A stretch of 64,000 nt of DNA from Pandoraea apista (GTDB taxonomy: Bacteria > Pseudomonadota > Gammaproteobacteria > Burkholderiales > Burkholderiaceae), in assembly GCF_001465595.2 (NCBI RefSeq), contig NZ_CP013481.2, positions 3,100,001 through 3,164,000 of the forward strand, given 5' to 3'. Shown here piece by piece: positions 45,509 through 55,005 of this stretch. The first letter of the stretch is position 1. Every line of letters starts with the position of its first letter. The notes beneath the pieces are model-generated. The model did not search any database and was not told the origin of the DNA. It saw only the letters and a list, made by a program, of their open reading frames with translations. A program made the position numbers and the translations under genes.

Positions 45509-48097
45509 CTAGTAGATGTCGCGCCGATATCGCCCCTGTGCCGACAAGTCGAGCAGAACGTCCGCGCCGAGCGCATCGGCCAGCGCGGCATCCACGGCTG
45601 GCGCCATGCCCGCGAGGCTGCCGCACACGTAGATCGATGCGCCGTCGGCCACCCATCCCGCAATGTCTCGCGCCGCTTCGCGCACCCGATCCTGCACGTA
45701 GATGCGTTGCGCCTGATCGCGTGAGAATACGAGGTCGACGCGGGCCAGGCCGCCCTGCGCCTGCCATTCGCGCAGGGTCGCGTCGTGGAAACGGTCGTGG
45801 GCCGCCTGACGTTCACCGAAGATCAGCCAGTTCCGCACATGTCCCTGCGCAATTCGCTCGGCAAGGTGCGCACGCAGTCCGGCCAATCCTGTGCCGTTGC
45901 CGATCAGGATCATGCCACCGGCGTCCGACGGGCCATGGAAGCCCGGGTTCGACCTGACACGCATCGTCACGCTCCCGCCCAACGGCACGCCGTCGGTGAG
46001 CCAGCCGGAGCCAAGTCCCAGCGAGCCGTCGGCATTGCGCGTCTGGCGCACGAGCAACATCAGCTGGCCCTCGTCCGGTGTCGACGCAATCGAATACTCA
46101 CGCTCGGGCAGTGGCGCCAGACGATCCAGCCAATCCTGAAGATCGATCCCCGCCGGCGGGGCAGCCTCGGGCAACACGCGCTCGCGCAGCGCTTCGCCCA
46201 ACGTCGCCTCTCGCCCGGCGATGCTCACGCGCACGTCGGCCGTCCAGACACTGCCGGCGAGAAAGGCATCAATGCGCGCCGCCGTATGCCGCGGCAGCAC
46301 CTCGACCAGATCACCCGCCACCCATTGGGCGTCTGGGGGCGGCGTGAAGGCCAGGTGATAGGCCGGCAAACCGGTGCTGCCGGGATTGAGTACGTTGCGC
46401 TCGGTCAACGTCCACGACTGGAAGCGAGGGCCGTCGGTGAGCTTCGACGACACCAACGGGCGCCCTAACCATTCGCCAAGGCGCTCTTGCCAGCGAGTCC
46501 ACGCGCCCGGATCGCCCCGGTCGACTTCGATGGGTTCGAATGCCGCGACGCCGCCCTGCGCGCGCAGCCACCCGTCGAGCTTGCGGCCGAACCCGCAGAA
46601 TCGGTCGTAATGGCTGTCGCCCAGTGAGAGCATGGCGAAACGTAATGTCGGCAGCGCCATCGCCTGATTCATCAATTGCTGCGCAAACCGGCGCGCGCTG
46701 TCGGGCGGCTCGCCGTCGCCGAATGTGCTGACGATGAACAACGCCCGCCTGGCCGTGCCCAGTTGGGCCTGACCGATGTGCGCCAGCGGCTGAATCTGCG
46801 CCGGAACGCCCGCGCCCTGCAACATACCGGCCGTCTGCCAGGCAAGCCCCTCGGCCACGCCACTCTGGCTCGCGTAGCCGATCAGCACGCCCTCTTCCGC
46901 AAGCGGTGTACCCACGGGTGCGTGTGCGCCATGCTTCACCGTGGCCGGGCGCGCCGCCGCCAATGCGCGCTTCTTCTTGCGACGGTCGAGATACAGCATC
47001 CAGCCCGTGACGAAGAACACCGGCATCATGAGACTCGAGAGCAACATGACGATGATGCCTGCCTGACCGAAGAAGCTGCCGCGATGCAACGCGTAGATGC
47101 TCGTCATCAACTGGCCGCCCGTCGTTTTCTCCGCGTAACGATCTTCGTTGCGAATCTCGCCGGACACCGCCTCGATATCCATGCGGCTGAACGCCCGCTC
47201 ATGCGGCGCGGACTTGTCGAGCCACGTCACCTGAAGCGCCCCGCCCGGCTTTTGCGCCGGGCGCAGATAAACTTTGGTGTAGTCAGGCACTCGGGCCGTG
47301 AAGCTGTTCCACACCGTGCCCATGTCGTTTGCCGGCGTCGAGGCCAGATCCGGCAACGCCGCCTTCTTGCCCTCGCCCTTCTTTGCCATCTTCGGCTGGG
47401 CGGGAGGCTTGTTGCGCACAGGCTGGGGCACACCGGCCACCGAAAACAGCATGCCGCGCCACCAGTCGTACGACCAGTAAAGCCCCGTGGTGGCCGAGAG
47501 CAGATATGGCACCAGCACCACCGTGCCAATGACGGCGTGAAGATTCCAGAGGAACGGCCGGCCGCGCTTCTTGAAATCGATATGGAACCAGGCGCGCCAA
47601 TTGCCAATGCGTCGGGGCCAGCGCAAATACAGACCGCTCAACGCCAAAAGGAAGAGCAGTAGCGTAGCCGCCGCCGTGATCTGTTTGCCGATCCCGTCCA
47701 CCGTCAGGAAACGGTGGATGTCCATGATGAAGCGGAAGACGACATCGGCTTGCGAACGGCCAAGCATTTGCCCCGTATAAGGGTCGACGAAGTACGTCTC
47801 GCCACGCGTCCCGTCGCCGATCGACAGGCGAACGCCGACGGCGTCTTCCGGCGCGCGCGTCACCGTCATGAGCAAAATGCGCCGGTCGGGCACCGCCTCA
47901 TGCACCCGCGAGACCAGCTCGGGAATGGGCAACGGCGGCGTATCGCGCACGGCCACGGTCATCACACCGGGACTGAAGGCCCGGGTGAGTTCTTCGTAAT
48001 AGGAAAGCAGTGCGCCGGTGAGACCGACCACTGCCAGCACCAGCCCGGCCGTAATACCGAAGAACCAGTGCAACTGAAACCACAGTCTTTTCATCAT
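45509..48097 (-). CDS. PepSY membrane domain fused to flavodoxin/FAD-NADPH reductase
   Basis: About 863 residues. N-terminal PepSY-associated part with four membrane segments (FQLHWFFGITAGLVLAVVGLTGALLSYY; ITAAATLLLFLLALSGLYLRWPRR; and later ones near 200 and 365), flavodoxin domain (LIGYASQSGVAEGLAWQTAGML, STFGDGEPPDSARRF), FAD-binding domain (REYSIASTP) and NADPH domain (GMILIGNGTGLAGLRAHL, IYVCGSLAGMA). It probably carries electrons from NADPH across the inner membrane, for example to ferric siderophores or haem. ATG 48097 or 48094; ribosome site weak. A Fur-box-like site lies upstream. Confidence 0.88.
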   Translation of the reverse strand: MMKRLWFQLHWFFGITAGLVLAVVGLTGALLSYYEELTRAFSPGVMTVAVRDTPPLPIPELVSRVHEAVPDRRILLMTVTRAPEDAVGVRLSIGDGTRGETYFVDPYTGQMLGRSQADVVFRFIMDIHRFLTVDGIGKQITAAATLLLFLLALSGLYLRWPRRIGNWRAWFHIDFKKRGRPFLWNLHAVIGTVVLVPYLLSATTGLYWSYDWWRGMLFSVAGVPQPVRNKPPAQPKMAKKGEGKKAALPDLASTPANDMGTVWNSFTARVPDYTKVYLRPAQKPGGALQVTWLDKSAPHERAFSRMDIEAVSGEIRNEDRYAEKTTGGQLMTSIYALHRGSFFGQAGIIVMLLSSLMMPVFFVTGWMLYLDRRKKKRALAAARPATVKHGAHAPVGTPLAEEGVLIGYASQSGVAEGLAWQTAGMLQGAGVPAQIQPLAHIGQAQLGTARRALFIVSTFGDGEPPDSARRFAQQLMNQAMALPTLRFAMLSLGDSHYDRFCGFGRKLDGWLRAQGGVAAFEPIEVDRGDPGAWTRWQERLGEWLGRPLVSSKLTDGPRFQSWTLTERNVLNPGSTGLPAYHLAFTPPPDAQWVAGDLVEVLPRHTAARIDAFLAGSVWTADVRVSIAGREATLGEALRERVLPEAAPPAGIDLQDWLDRLAPLPEREYSIASTPDEGQLMLLVRQTRNADGSLGLGSGWLTDGVPLGGSVTMRVRSNPGFHGPSDAGGMILIGNGTGLAGLRAHLAERIAQGHVRNWLIFGERQAAHDRFHDATLREWQAQGGLARVDLVFSRDQAQRIYVQDRVREAARDIAGWVADGASIYVCGSLAGMAPAVDAALADALGADVLLDLSAQGRYRRDIY

Positions 48098-48453
48098 TGT
48101 TGTCGTCCGACGCACGTCCGTGCGCCGATGGTGGCGCGTGCGTGGCAGGTGTGCCGTGCCGCGATCCCCCCGATGGAGCACTATGCGGCAATTATCGAAT
48201 GGTATTGCAAACGATTCTCATATTCAATACCCACTTAACTTTCCATACCTTGTAGGCCTCATCCGACAGGAATTTCATAGAAAGGACGACCCCCCGTCGC
48301 TTTTTGAACGGTTAGGATGAATTTATCGGCGCGGATGTCCGCGCTCCCGCCCACCGAAACGCCGCAAGTCACACCTCGTCCACCTTTCCCCGGCGCCTGT
48401 CGCTCGGCCCGGAAACGAACTTTCGACCTGCGGCACGACAGCGACGGAGTGCC
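48098..48453. other. 356-base divergent gap between flavoprotein and otsB
   Basis: No supported gene. It holds the Fur-like site at 48207-48225, an AT-rich stretch (48190-48260) suited to a promoter for the flavoprotein, and the otsBA promoter region in the last 150 bases, where no clear sigma-70 boxes stand out. Confidence 0.6.
48207..48225. promoter_or_regulatory. Fur-box-like site
   Basis: GCAAACGATTCTCATATTC matches the 19-base Fur consensus (GATAATGATAATCATTATC) at 12 positions by eye, with the GATTCTCAT core common in proteobacterial iron genes. It lies about 110 bases upstream of the PepSY flavoprotein start. Confidence 0.5.
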
Positions 48454-49275
48454 ATGCAACCCTTAGCGTCTTCCCTCAACGCCCCGTCGACGACGACACC
48501 GGCCGATACTTGCGATGTCGACGTTGCCACGGTGGCATTCTTTTTCGATCTCGACGGCACGCTGGCTCCCCTGGCGTCCCGCCCCGATGCGGTCAGGCTG
48601 CCGCGCGACACCGCGAGCGTGCTGGCCCGGCTGTTCGAGCGCACGAATGGCGCCGTTGCGGTCGTCTCCGGGCGGGCTATCGACGATATCGACGGGCTGC
48701 TCGCTCCGCTGCGCGTCGCCGCTGCCGGGCTGCATGGTGCCGAAATCCGCCATGCCGACGGAGAATGGGTTCGCGCCGAGGGCCATGCGCTCGACACGGC
48801 CCGGGTCGCCGAGATGGCGGCCCCGCTGCGCGCGCTCGTCGCGCAGCATCCCGGCCTGTTGCTGGAGAACAAAGGCAGCGCGCTTGCGCTGCATTACCGC
48901 AATGCGCCCGAACTGGCGGGCGTCGCGCGCGACACCATGCGCGTGCTGGCCGATCTGCATGCCGATAGCTTCGCGTTGCAGCCCGGCAAGTTTGTCTTCG
49001 AACTGCGGCCACGCCACGTAAGCAAGGGCCGCGCTATCGCCACGCTACTGAAGGAGGCTCCGTTTGCCGGGCGAACGCCGCTGTTTGCCGGCGACGATCT
49101 GACCGACGAGGCCGGATTTGCCGACGTGAATGCGCTGGGTGGCATCACGATCAAGATCGGCGAGGGAGACACGTGTGCGCATCATCGTTTGCCGTCGCCG
49201 GAAGCCCTCACGGCCTGGCTGCTGACGCTGCGCCACACCGCCCTGCGCCAACCCTCACAGGAGAATGGAGAATGA
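48454..49275 (+). CDS. otsB: Trehalose-6-phosphate phosphatase
   Basis: 273 residues, HAD superfamily: motif I FFFDLDGTLAPL (nucleophile Asp), motif II VVSGR, motif III near RHVSKGRAI, motif IV FAGDDLTDE. It removes phosphate from trehalose-6-phosphate to give trehalose. GGAG four bases before ATG 48454. First of the otsB-otsA pair; the stop overlaps the otsA start (ATGA). Confidence 0.94.
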   Translation: MQPLASSLNAPSTTTPADTCDVDVATVAFFFDLDGTLAPLASRPDAVRLPRDTASVLARLFERTNGAVAVVSGRAIDDIDGLLAPLRVAAAGLHGAEIRHADGEWVRAEGHALDTARVAEMAAPLRALVAQHPGLLLENKGSALALHYRNAPELAGVARDTMRVLADLHADSFALQPGKFVFELRPRHVSKGRAIATLLKEAPFAGRTPLFAGDDLTDEAGFADVNALGGITIKIGEGDTCAHHRLPSPEALTAWLLTLRHTALRQPSQENGE

Positions 49276-50693
49276 GTCGCTTAGTCATCGTGTCGAACCG
49301 GGTTGCCCCGATCACCGAAGGCAAACCTACCGCCGGCGGTCTGGCCATCGGCGTGTTCGACGCGCTCAAAGACACTGGAGGCATGTGGTTCGGCTGGAAC
49401 GGCGAAATCAACGCCGAGCCGGCGAGCGCGCCCGAGATTGCCCATCGCAATAACGTCACTTTCGCCACCGTGCCGCTCACGCGCCGCGACTACAACACCT
49501 ACTATCGCGGCTTTTCGAACGCCACCCTGTGGCCGACATTTCACTATCGCGACGACCTCACCCGCTATCAGCGCGACGACTACAACGGCTACCGCCACGT
49601 CAACGCGCGCTTTGCCGCGCTGCTTGCACCGTTGCTCAAACAAGACGATCTGATCTGGGTTCACGACTACCATCTGCTGCCGTTCGCGCAGGCGTGTCGG
49701 CAGATCGGTTTGAAGCAACGACTTGGCTTCTTCCTGCATATTCCTTTTCCTTCTCCGCAAGTGCTCATGACCGTGCCACCGCACGAAGCGCTGGTGCGGG
49801 CAATGTGCGAGTACGATCTCGTCGGGTTTCAGACGGAAACCGATCGCACCGCCTTCACGGACTATCTGGTTCGCCATGCCGGAGGCACTTTGCACGACGA
49901 TGGCACCGTCACCGCCTACGAGCGCACGTTGCGCACGGGCGTCTATCCGATTGGTGTCTATCCCGACGAGATCCAGCAGCAAGCGACCGCCCGCGCCACG
50001 GTCAAGCACATCCTCGACCTGAAGCAAGGGTTGCAGGAACGCAAGCTCATCATGAGCGTGGACCGCCTGGATTATTCGAAGGGGATGCTAGAGCGATTCC
50101 GCGCCTTCGAACGTCTGCTCGAACTGTGGCCGAATCAGCAAGGGACGGTCAGCTTCGTGCAGGTCGCGCCGCCCAGCCGCTCTGACGTGGCCGGATATGG
50201 CGAGATCCGCCGGCAGTTGGAGACCGAGGCGGGGCATATCAACGGGCGCTTCTCCGATCTGGCGTGGACACCGCTTCGCTACATCAATAAGCGTTACGAT
50301 CACGAGGTGCTGATGTCGTTTTTCCGCGCGTCGCAGGTGGGCTACGTCACGCCGCTGCGCGACGGCATGAATCTCGTTGCGAAAGAGTACGTCGCCTCGC
50401 AGGATCCGGCAGACCCCGGCGTGCTGGTGCTGTCATGCTTTGCGGGGGCTGCACAGGAACTTGACGGTGCGCTGATCGTGAATCCGTACGATATCGACGG
50501 GATGGCCGAGGCGCTGCGCACCGCACTGAACATGTCGCTATCCGAGCGGCAAGCGCGCCACGCCACCATGATGCTGACATTGCGCGAGCACGATCTGTCG
50601 GCGTGGCGCGACCGCTTTATCGCCGACCTCCGCGCGCCGAAAGGTGCCGCCAAACCCGCATTGTTACGGCGGCCTCAACCGGCTGCCGCCTGA
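49272..50693 (+). CDS. otsA: Trehalose-6-phosphate synthase
   Basis: 473 residues, GT20 glycosyltransferase. N-terminal [24 protein letters not shown] (nucleotide-sugar loop), [40 protein letters not shown] and [17 protein letters not shown] are the family landmarks. Joins UDP-glucose to glucose-6-phosphate. AGGAG eight bases upstream of ATG 49272 and a 4-base overlap with otsB indicate coupling. Trehalose protects against osmotic and desiccation stress. Confidence 0.95.
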   Translation: MSRLVIVSNRVAPITEGKPTAGGLAIGVFDALKDTGGMWFGWNGEINAEPASAPEIAHRNNVTFATVPLTRRDYNTYYRGFSNATLWPTFHYRDDLTRYQRDDYNGYRHVNARFAALLAPLLKQDDLIWVHDYHLLPFAQACRQIGLKQRLGFFLHIPFPSPQVLMTVPPHEALVRAMCEYDLVGFQTETDRTAFTDYLVRHAGGTLHDDGTVTAYERTLRTGVYPIGVYPDEIQQQATARATVKHILDLKQGLQERKLIMSVDRLDYSKGMLERFRAFERLLELWPNQQGTVSFVQVAPPSRSDVAGYGEIRRQLETEAGHINGRFSDLAWTPLRYINKRYDHEVLMSFFRASQVGYVTPLRDGMNLVAKEYVASQDPADPGVLVLSCFAGAAQELDGALIVNPYDIDGMAEALRTALNMSLSERQARHATMMLTLREHDLSAWRDRFIADLRAPKGAAKPALLRRPQPAAA

Positions 50694-50738
50694 TCGGCCT
50701 GACGAAAGCGGCCGCCCAAGCCCGCAAGGAGTCCTGCC

Positions 50739-51548
50739 ATGAGCCAACGCGATCATGCTTCGAGCGCCCCGTGCGTCGAGGTCGAGACCGACGGGCCCGT
50801 GACCATCGTCACACTTGCGCGCGCAGCGCGGCGCAACGCCGTTGACCGGCACATGGCCGCCGCGCTGCGCGACGCCTTGCTGGCCTTCGAGCAAGACGAC
50901 AGTGCCAGCGTTGCCGTGCTTTGCGGCAAAGGGGCGGCGTTCTGCGCAGGCGCCGACCTCTCGGCGTTCGACGACCCGGAACGCCGCAACGAGGTCACGC
51001 GCGACGGCAGCGGCGACGGCCCAATGGGACTCACACGCCGGCATCTGGACAAGCCCGTGATCGCGGCCGTGAGCGGACACGCCGTGGCAGGCGGGCTGGA
51101 GTTGGCCCTGTGGTGCGATCTGCGCGTGGCAGACGTGTCGGCAACGTTCGGCGTTTTCTGCCGGCGCTTCGGCGTACCGCTCATCGACGGCGGCACGGTG
51201 CGGCTGCCGAGACTGATTGGCATGAGCCGTGCGCTTGACATGATTCTCACGGGGCGCGCTGTCGGCGCACAGGAAGCCTACGAGATCGGACTGGTGAACC
51301 GGCTGGTGCCGGAAGGCATGGCGCGTCAGGGCGCGCTCGCACTGGCGCAGCAACTCGCCGCGTTGCCGCAAGGCGCCCTGCGGGCGGATCGGCGCGCAGC
51401 CTATGCACAATGGGATATGTCGCTGGAGGCCGCGCTGCGTCAGGAAGGCGCCGCCGGACATGCGGTGGTGTTCTCCGAGGGCATTGCCGGCGCTCGCGAA
51501 TTTCTCGGTGGCGCCGGCCGCCACGGTGCACCGCGCGACAAATCGTAA
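50739..51548 (+). CDS. Enoyl-CoA hydratase/isomerase family protein
   Basis: 269 residues, crotonase fold: GKGAAFCAGADLSAFDD and AVSGHAVAGGLELALWCDLRVAD form the oxyanion hole. The position of the second catalytic Glu (RFGVPLIDGGTVRLPRLIG) holds Asp/Gly rather than the usual E-x-x-x-G pattern, so hydratase activity is uncertain. CAAGGAG precedes ATG 50739, 45 bases after otsA; no functional link with trehalose is evident. Confidence 0.85.
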   Translation: MSQRDHASSAPCVEVETDGPVTIVTLARAARRNAVDRHMAAALRDALLAFEQDDSASVAVLCGKGAAFCAGADLSAFDDPERRNEVTRDGSGDGPMGLTRRHLDKPVIAAVSGHAVAGGLELALWCDLRVADVSATFGVFCRRFGVPLIDGGTVRLPRLIGMSRALDMILTGRAVGAQEAYEIGLVNRLVPEGMARQGALALAQQLAALPQGALRADRRAAYAQWDMSLEAALRQEGAAGHAVVFSEGIAGAREFLGGAGRHGAPRDKS

Positions 51549-51606
51549 TCAATCCTGCGGTCCCACGGCCTCGACGCAATAGGGCTGCGGCGAGGCCCGG
51601 GCCGCC

Positions 51607-52281
51607 TTACTTGCCCGCCGGACGCGACGACTGCACCTGCTCAAGGCGCTTGCGCAGGCCGTCCGCGATTTCCTTCTGATTCGCCTGCGTGGCGAAGTCG
51701 ATCGCCGTCAAACCGATCTGGTTCTTCAGGCGCACGTCTGCGCCACCATCGAGCAGCACCTTGCACGTCGTGATGTGGCCGCCGCGCGCTGCCATCATGA
51801 GCGGCGTGGTGCCATTGGGCGATTCGGCATCGACGTATGCCGAAGCATCGAGCAGCATCTGCACGATGTCGTCATGCCCGTTGGTCGCCGCGTAATGCAA
51901 TGGCGCCCAGCCCTTCTTGTTGACCTCTGCATCCTTGTCGATCAGCAGCTTGACCATGGGCGCCAACCCTTGCAGCGACGCAATCATCATGGCGTTTTCG
52001 CCTGCCGCGTTGGTCGCGTCGAGATCCGTGCGCTTGTCTTCGATCAGCAGACGCGCCACGTCGACCGACTTCTCGCGCATGGCGATGACCAACAGAGGAT
52101 TGCCCTTCTCGTCTGTCGAGTTCGGATCGACGCCCGCTTTCAGCGCTTGCGCCACAGCCTTCGTGTCGTTGAAGACAACCGCCTTCACCAGCGCGGTATT
52201 GGACGTGGCCGCAGTGGCACACGCCGTCAGCCAGAGCACACTAAGCAACATCCAGGCTCGGATCATCGGAAATTTGCGCAT
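51607..52281 (-). CDS. Ankyrin-repeat lipoprotein
   Basis: 224 residues. The signal MIRAWMLLSVLWLTAC ends in a lipobox (LTAC), so it is a lipid-anchored periplasmic protein. Five or so ankyrin repeats follow: AVVFNDTKAVAQALKAGVDPNSTDEKGNPLLVIAM, then GENAMMIASLQG, GWAPLHYAATNGHDDIVQMLLDAS, GTTPLMMAARGGHITTCKVLLDGGADV and a capping repeat. CAGGAG supports ATG 52281. It closes the mltG-tmk-holB-tatD block, downstream of tatD; partner unknown. Confidence 0.88.
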   Translation of the reverse strand: MRKFPMIRAWMLLSVLWLTACATAATSNTALVKAVVFNDTKAVAQALKAGVDPNSTDEKGNPLLVIAMREKSVDVARLLIEDKRTDLDATNAAGENAMMIASLQGLAPMVKLLIDKDAEVNKKGWAPLHYAATNGHDDIVQMLLDASAYVDAESPNGTTPLMMAARGGHITTCKVLLDGGADVRLKNQIGLTAIDFATQANQKEIADGLRKRLEQVQSSRPAGK

Positions 52282-52346
52282 CGGGGGCTCCTGTCGGTAG
52301 TCCGTTGAATTACGTAGAACGAATTCGGTCAATCGGGTGATGCAGG

Positions 52347-53129
52347 TCAGGGCTTTGCCGTTGCGAACAGGCGGAAGAAGTTCTCCGTCGTCGCTTCGGC
52401 AATCTTCTGCAACGGCTCGCCGCGCAGGTCGGCGATGAACTCCGCGACATGGCGCACGTAGCCGGGTTGATTGAGCTTGCCTCGATAAGGCACGGGAGCA
52501 AGATACGGTGAATCCGTCTCGATCAGCATGCGCTCCAGGGGCACGCGGCGAGCCACGTCCTGCAAGTCTCGCGCGCTCTTGAACGTGACGATGCCCGAAA
52601 ACGAGATGTAGAAGTTCTGGTCGAGCGCGCCTTGCGCGACATCCCAGCTTTCAGTGAAGCAGTGCATCACCCCCGCCGGCTCGCCCGCCTGCTCTTCTCG
52701 CATGATGCGCAGCGTGTCGGCGGCGGCCGAGCGCGTGTGAATGATGAGCGGCTTGCCCGTGGCGCGCGCTGCGCGAATGTGGGTGCGAAAACGCTCGCGC
52801 TGCCACTCCATTTCCTCGATGCTCCGGCCTTCCAGACGATAGTAGTCGAGCCCGGTCTCGCCAATGGCCACAACCTTCGGCGTGGCTGCGAGACGCACGA
52901 GATCGTCGACACCAGGCTCGGGCGTATCTTCGTAATCCGGGTGCACCCCCACTGAGGCGTACACGTTCTCGTGCTGTGCAGCGATCTCGAGCACTTGAGG
53001 AAGCGTTGGCAGATCGACCGAGACGCACAGGGCGTGGCTTACCTTGTTCTCGCGCATGCGCGCGAGCAGGTCGGGCATCTGCTCGGCCAGTTCCGGAAAA
53101 TTGATATGACAGTGCGAATCGATGAACAT
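52347..53129 (-). CDS. tatD: TatD family metal-dependent DNase
   Basis: 260 residues, TIM-barrel amidohydrolase: metal ligands in MFIDSHCHINF (His-x-His), GETGLDYY (Glu), LIIHTRSA (His), MHCFTES (His) and LIETDSPYLAP (Asp). Nuclease involved in DNA repair or turnover. ATG 53129 matches family N-termini; ATG 53159, overlapping the holB stop (TGATG), would add ten residues and allow coupling. No clear ribosome site at 53129. Confidence 0.92.
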   Translation of the reverse strand: MFIDSHCHINFPELAEQMPDLLARMRENKVSHALCVSVDLPTLPQVLEIAAQHENVYASVGVHPDYEDTPEPGVDDLVRLAATPKVVAIGETGLDYYRLEGRSIEEMEWQRERFRTHIRAARATGKPLIIHTRSAAADTLRIMREEQAGEPAGVMHCFTESWDVAQGALDQNFYISFSGIVTFKSARDLQDVARRVPLERMLIETDSPYLAPVPYRGKLNQPGYVRHVAEFIADLRGEPLQKIAEATTENFFRLFATAKP

Positions 53130-53158
53130 GATGTGTGATCGGTTGCCGACGGCCTGCA

Positions 53159-54199
53159 TCAAAGCGATGCCGGTCCGCCAAACAACTGTTTGTATTGCAG
53201 GAAAAGCGCCTCGAGCAGCACGCGCGTATTGAGCGGGTGGTTCTGCACCTGCCGTTGCTGCGCAAGCTCACGCAGGAAACCCAGCAAATGGACGTCGTCA
53301 GTCGTGTCGCCGCAATGGCGCAAGGCCTGCGCGTGACTTGGGAAGAAGCGGACGGTGCCGGCCATGCGCTCCGCCAGCACGTCGAAGCACCATCGCTGCA
53401 ACGTCTCCAGAATGCCCGGCAGGCTGCCCTTGTGCAATTGCTCGGCACAGGCGAAGGCATCGATCGCCGCGCCCTGCGCCAATTGACCCAGCAGCCAGTC
53501 GCGCCAGCCGCGCTCTTCGGGTTCGGCCAGCGCACGCGCCGACAGCGGTGCGCCTCCGGCCTCGGCTAGCACGGCGGCAGCCTTGGCGGCATCGAGCCCT
53601 GCTTCCGCCATGAGCCATTTCGACGCCTGGGCGCCGTCCGGACGCGTGAGTATCAGGCGACGGCAGCGCGACAGGATCGTCGGCAAAAGCCGGTCGGGCT
53701 GCGTCGTCACCAGCAGAAACACCACCCCTTCGGGGGGCTCTTCGAGTGTCTTGAGCAGAGCATTCGCCGCATGCACGTTGAGCGATTCCGCCGGATACAG
53801 CAGCACAACGCGCAGCCCCTGACGGTGCGAGCCAACACTTGCGAAGTCGATCACTTCGCGCACCTGCTCGATCTTGATTTCCTTGCTCGGTGTCTTGGTC
53901 TTCTTGTCGCCATCGGCTTCGGCACGCGCCTCGGCGCCCGGCAGGCTGTCCGCCAATATCTCAGGGCAGATGGCGCGAAAGTCCGGGTGATTGCCGCTCG
54001 AGAGCCACTGGCACGCTCCGCAGGCGCCACACGGCAGATGGTCGTCGCGCGGCGACTCGCACAGCAGCGCCTGCGCGAACGTACGGGCAAGCTCGATCTC
54101 GCCAATGCCCGGCACGGCTTGCAATAGCAGCGCGTGCGGCATCTGGGCGCGCAGGTCGTTAAGGCGTGTCCAGTCCTGTGACTGCCACGGAAACAGCAT
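53159..54199 (-). CDS. holB: DNA polymerase III delta-prime subunit
   Basis: 346 residues. Clamp-loader AAA+ fold with HALLLQAVPGIGEIELARTFAQALLCE, where the P-loop is degenerate (no Lys), as normal for delta-prime; the zinc module is CESPRDDHLPCGACGACQW; SRCRRLILTRP contains the SRC motif. AAGGAG supports ATG 54199. Part of the replication clamp loader. Upstream neighbour tmk is 143 bases away on the same strand. Confidence 0.93.
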   Translation of the reverse strand: MLFPWQSQDWTRLNDLRAQMPHALLLQAVPGIGEIELARTFAQALLCESPRDDHLPCGACGACQWLSSGNHPDFRAICPEILADSLPGAEARAEADGDKKTKTPSKEIKIEQVREVIDFASVGSHRQGLRVVLLYPAESLNVHAANALLKTLEEPPEGVVFLLVTTQPDRLLPTILSRCRRLILTRPDGAQASKWLMAEAGLDAAKAAAVLAEAGGAPLSARALAEPEERGWRDWLLGQLAQGAAIDAFACAEQLHKGSLPGILETLQRWCFDVLAERMAGTVRFFPSHAQALRHCGDTTDDVHLLGFLRELAQQRQVQNHPLNTRVLLEALFLQYKQLFGGPASL

Positions 54200-54342
54200 G
54201 TAGGCTCCTTGGCCGGATGAGGCGTCTCGTGCGGAACGGCGAAGTGCTCAGACTGGGGGCCCCGGTCGTCCCGGCGACACGCCGCAGATGTCCCGCACGT
54301 CGATGGAATAAGCGGATTATCGCGTATCGCGCGCCGGCACGC

Positions 54343-55005
54343 TCAATGCCCGGGCAAGCCCAGACGGGCGAATACGCCTGCGAGTTGGCCGGCAATCGCT
54401 TCTATGCTCTGCGCGGCGTCGATCACGACAAAACGGCCACCCGATGCCTCGGCGCGGCGCAGATATTCCTCTCGCACACGCGTGAAGAACGCGGCCGATT
54501 CGCGTTCGAACTTGTCTGGGGTCCGGGCGCCGGCCAGCCGCGCGGCGGCAATCGCCGGATCGAGATCGAACAGAATCGTCAGATCGGGCTGACGCGTGCC
54601 CTGCACCCAACGCTCGAGCGTCGTCAATTTGTCGAGCGACAGGCCACGTCCGCCGCCCTGATACGCGAACGTCGCGTCGGTAAAGCGGTCCGAGACGACC
54701 CAGTCACCGCGTGCGAGCGCCGGCTCGATCACTTTGACCAGATGTTCCCGGCGCCCTGCGAACATCAGCAGCGCCTCCGTCTCGATATCCATCGGTTCGT
54801 CGAGCACGAGCTTGCGCAGCGCCTCGCCCAGCGGCGTGCCGCCGGGTTCTCGCGTGGCGACGACCGTGCGTCCCACGCTGGCGAGGCCCTGACGCAACGT
54901 GTCGACGAAAGCGTTGACGTGAGTGCTCTTGCCCGCACCGTCAATGCCCTCGAAGGTCACGAACTTGCCCGGCACGGCTGCCGGTGCCACGGAGGATTGC
55001 GTCAT
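54343..55005 (-). CDS. tmk: Thymidylate kinase
   Basis: 220 residues: P-loop [11 protein letters not shown], the DR(F/Y/H) motif [19 protein letters not shown] and the LID region [18 protein letters not shown]. Phosphorylates dTMP to dTDP. GAGGTGAACA precedes ATG 55005, which overlaps the mltG stop by 4 bases (ATGA). Confidence 0.95.
   Translation of the reverse strand: MTQSSVAPAAVPGKFVTFEGIDGAGKSTHVNAFVDTLRQGLASVGRTVVATREPGGTPLGEALRKLVLDEPMDIETEALLMFAGRREHLVKVIEPALARGDWVVSDRFTDATFAYQGGGRGLSLDKLTTLERWVQGTRQPDLTILFDLDPAIAAARLAGARTPDKFERESAAFFTRVREEYLRRAEASGGRFVVIDAAQSIEAIAGQLAGVFARLGLPGH

Noticed and set aside
53159..54199. Loss of the Walker A lysine in the clamp-loader subunit as a defect
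   Set aside because: Delta-prime subunits normally lack a functional P-loop, so this is expected.
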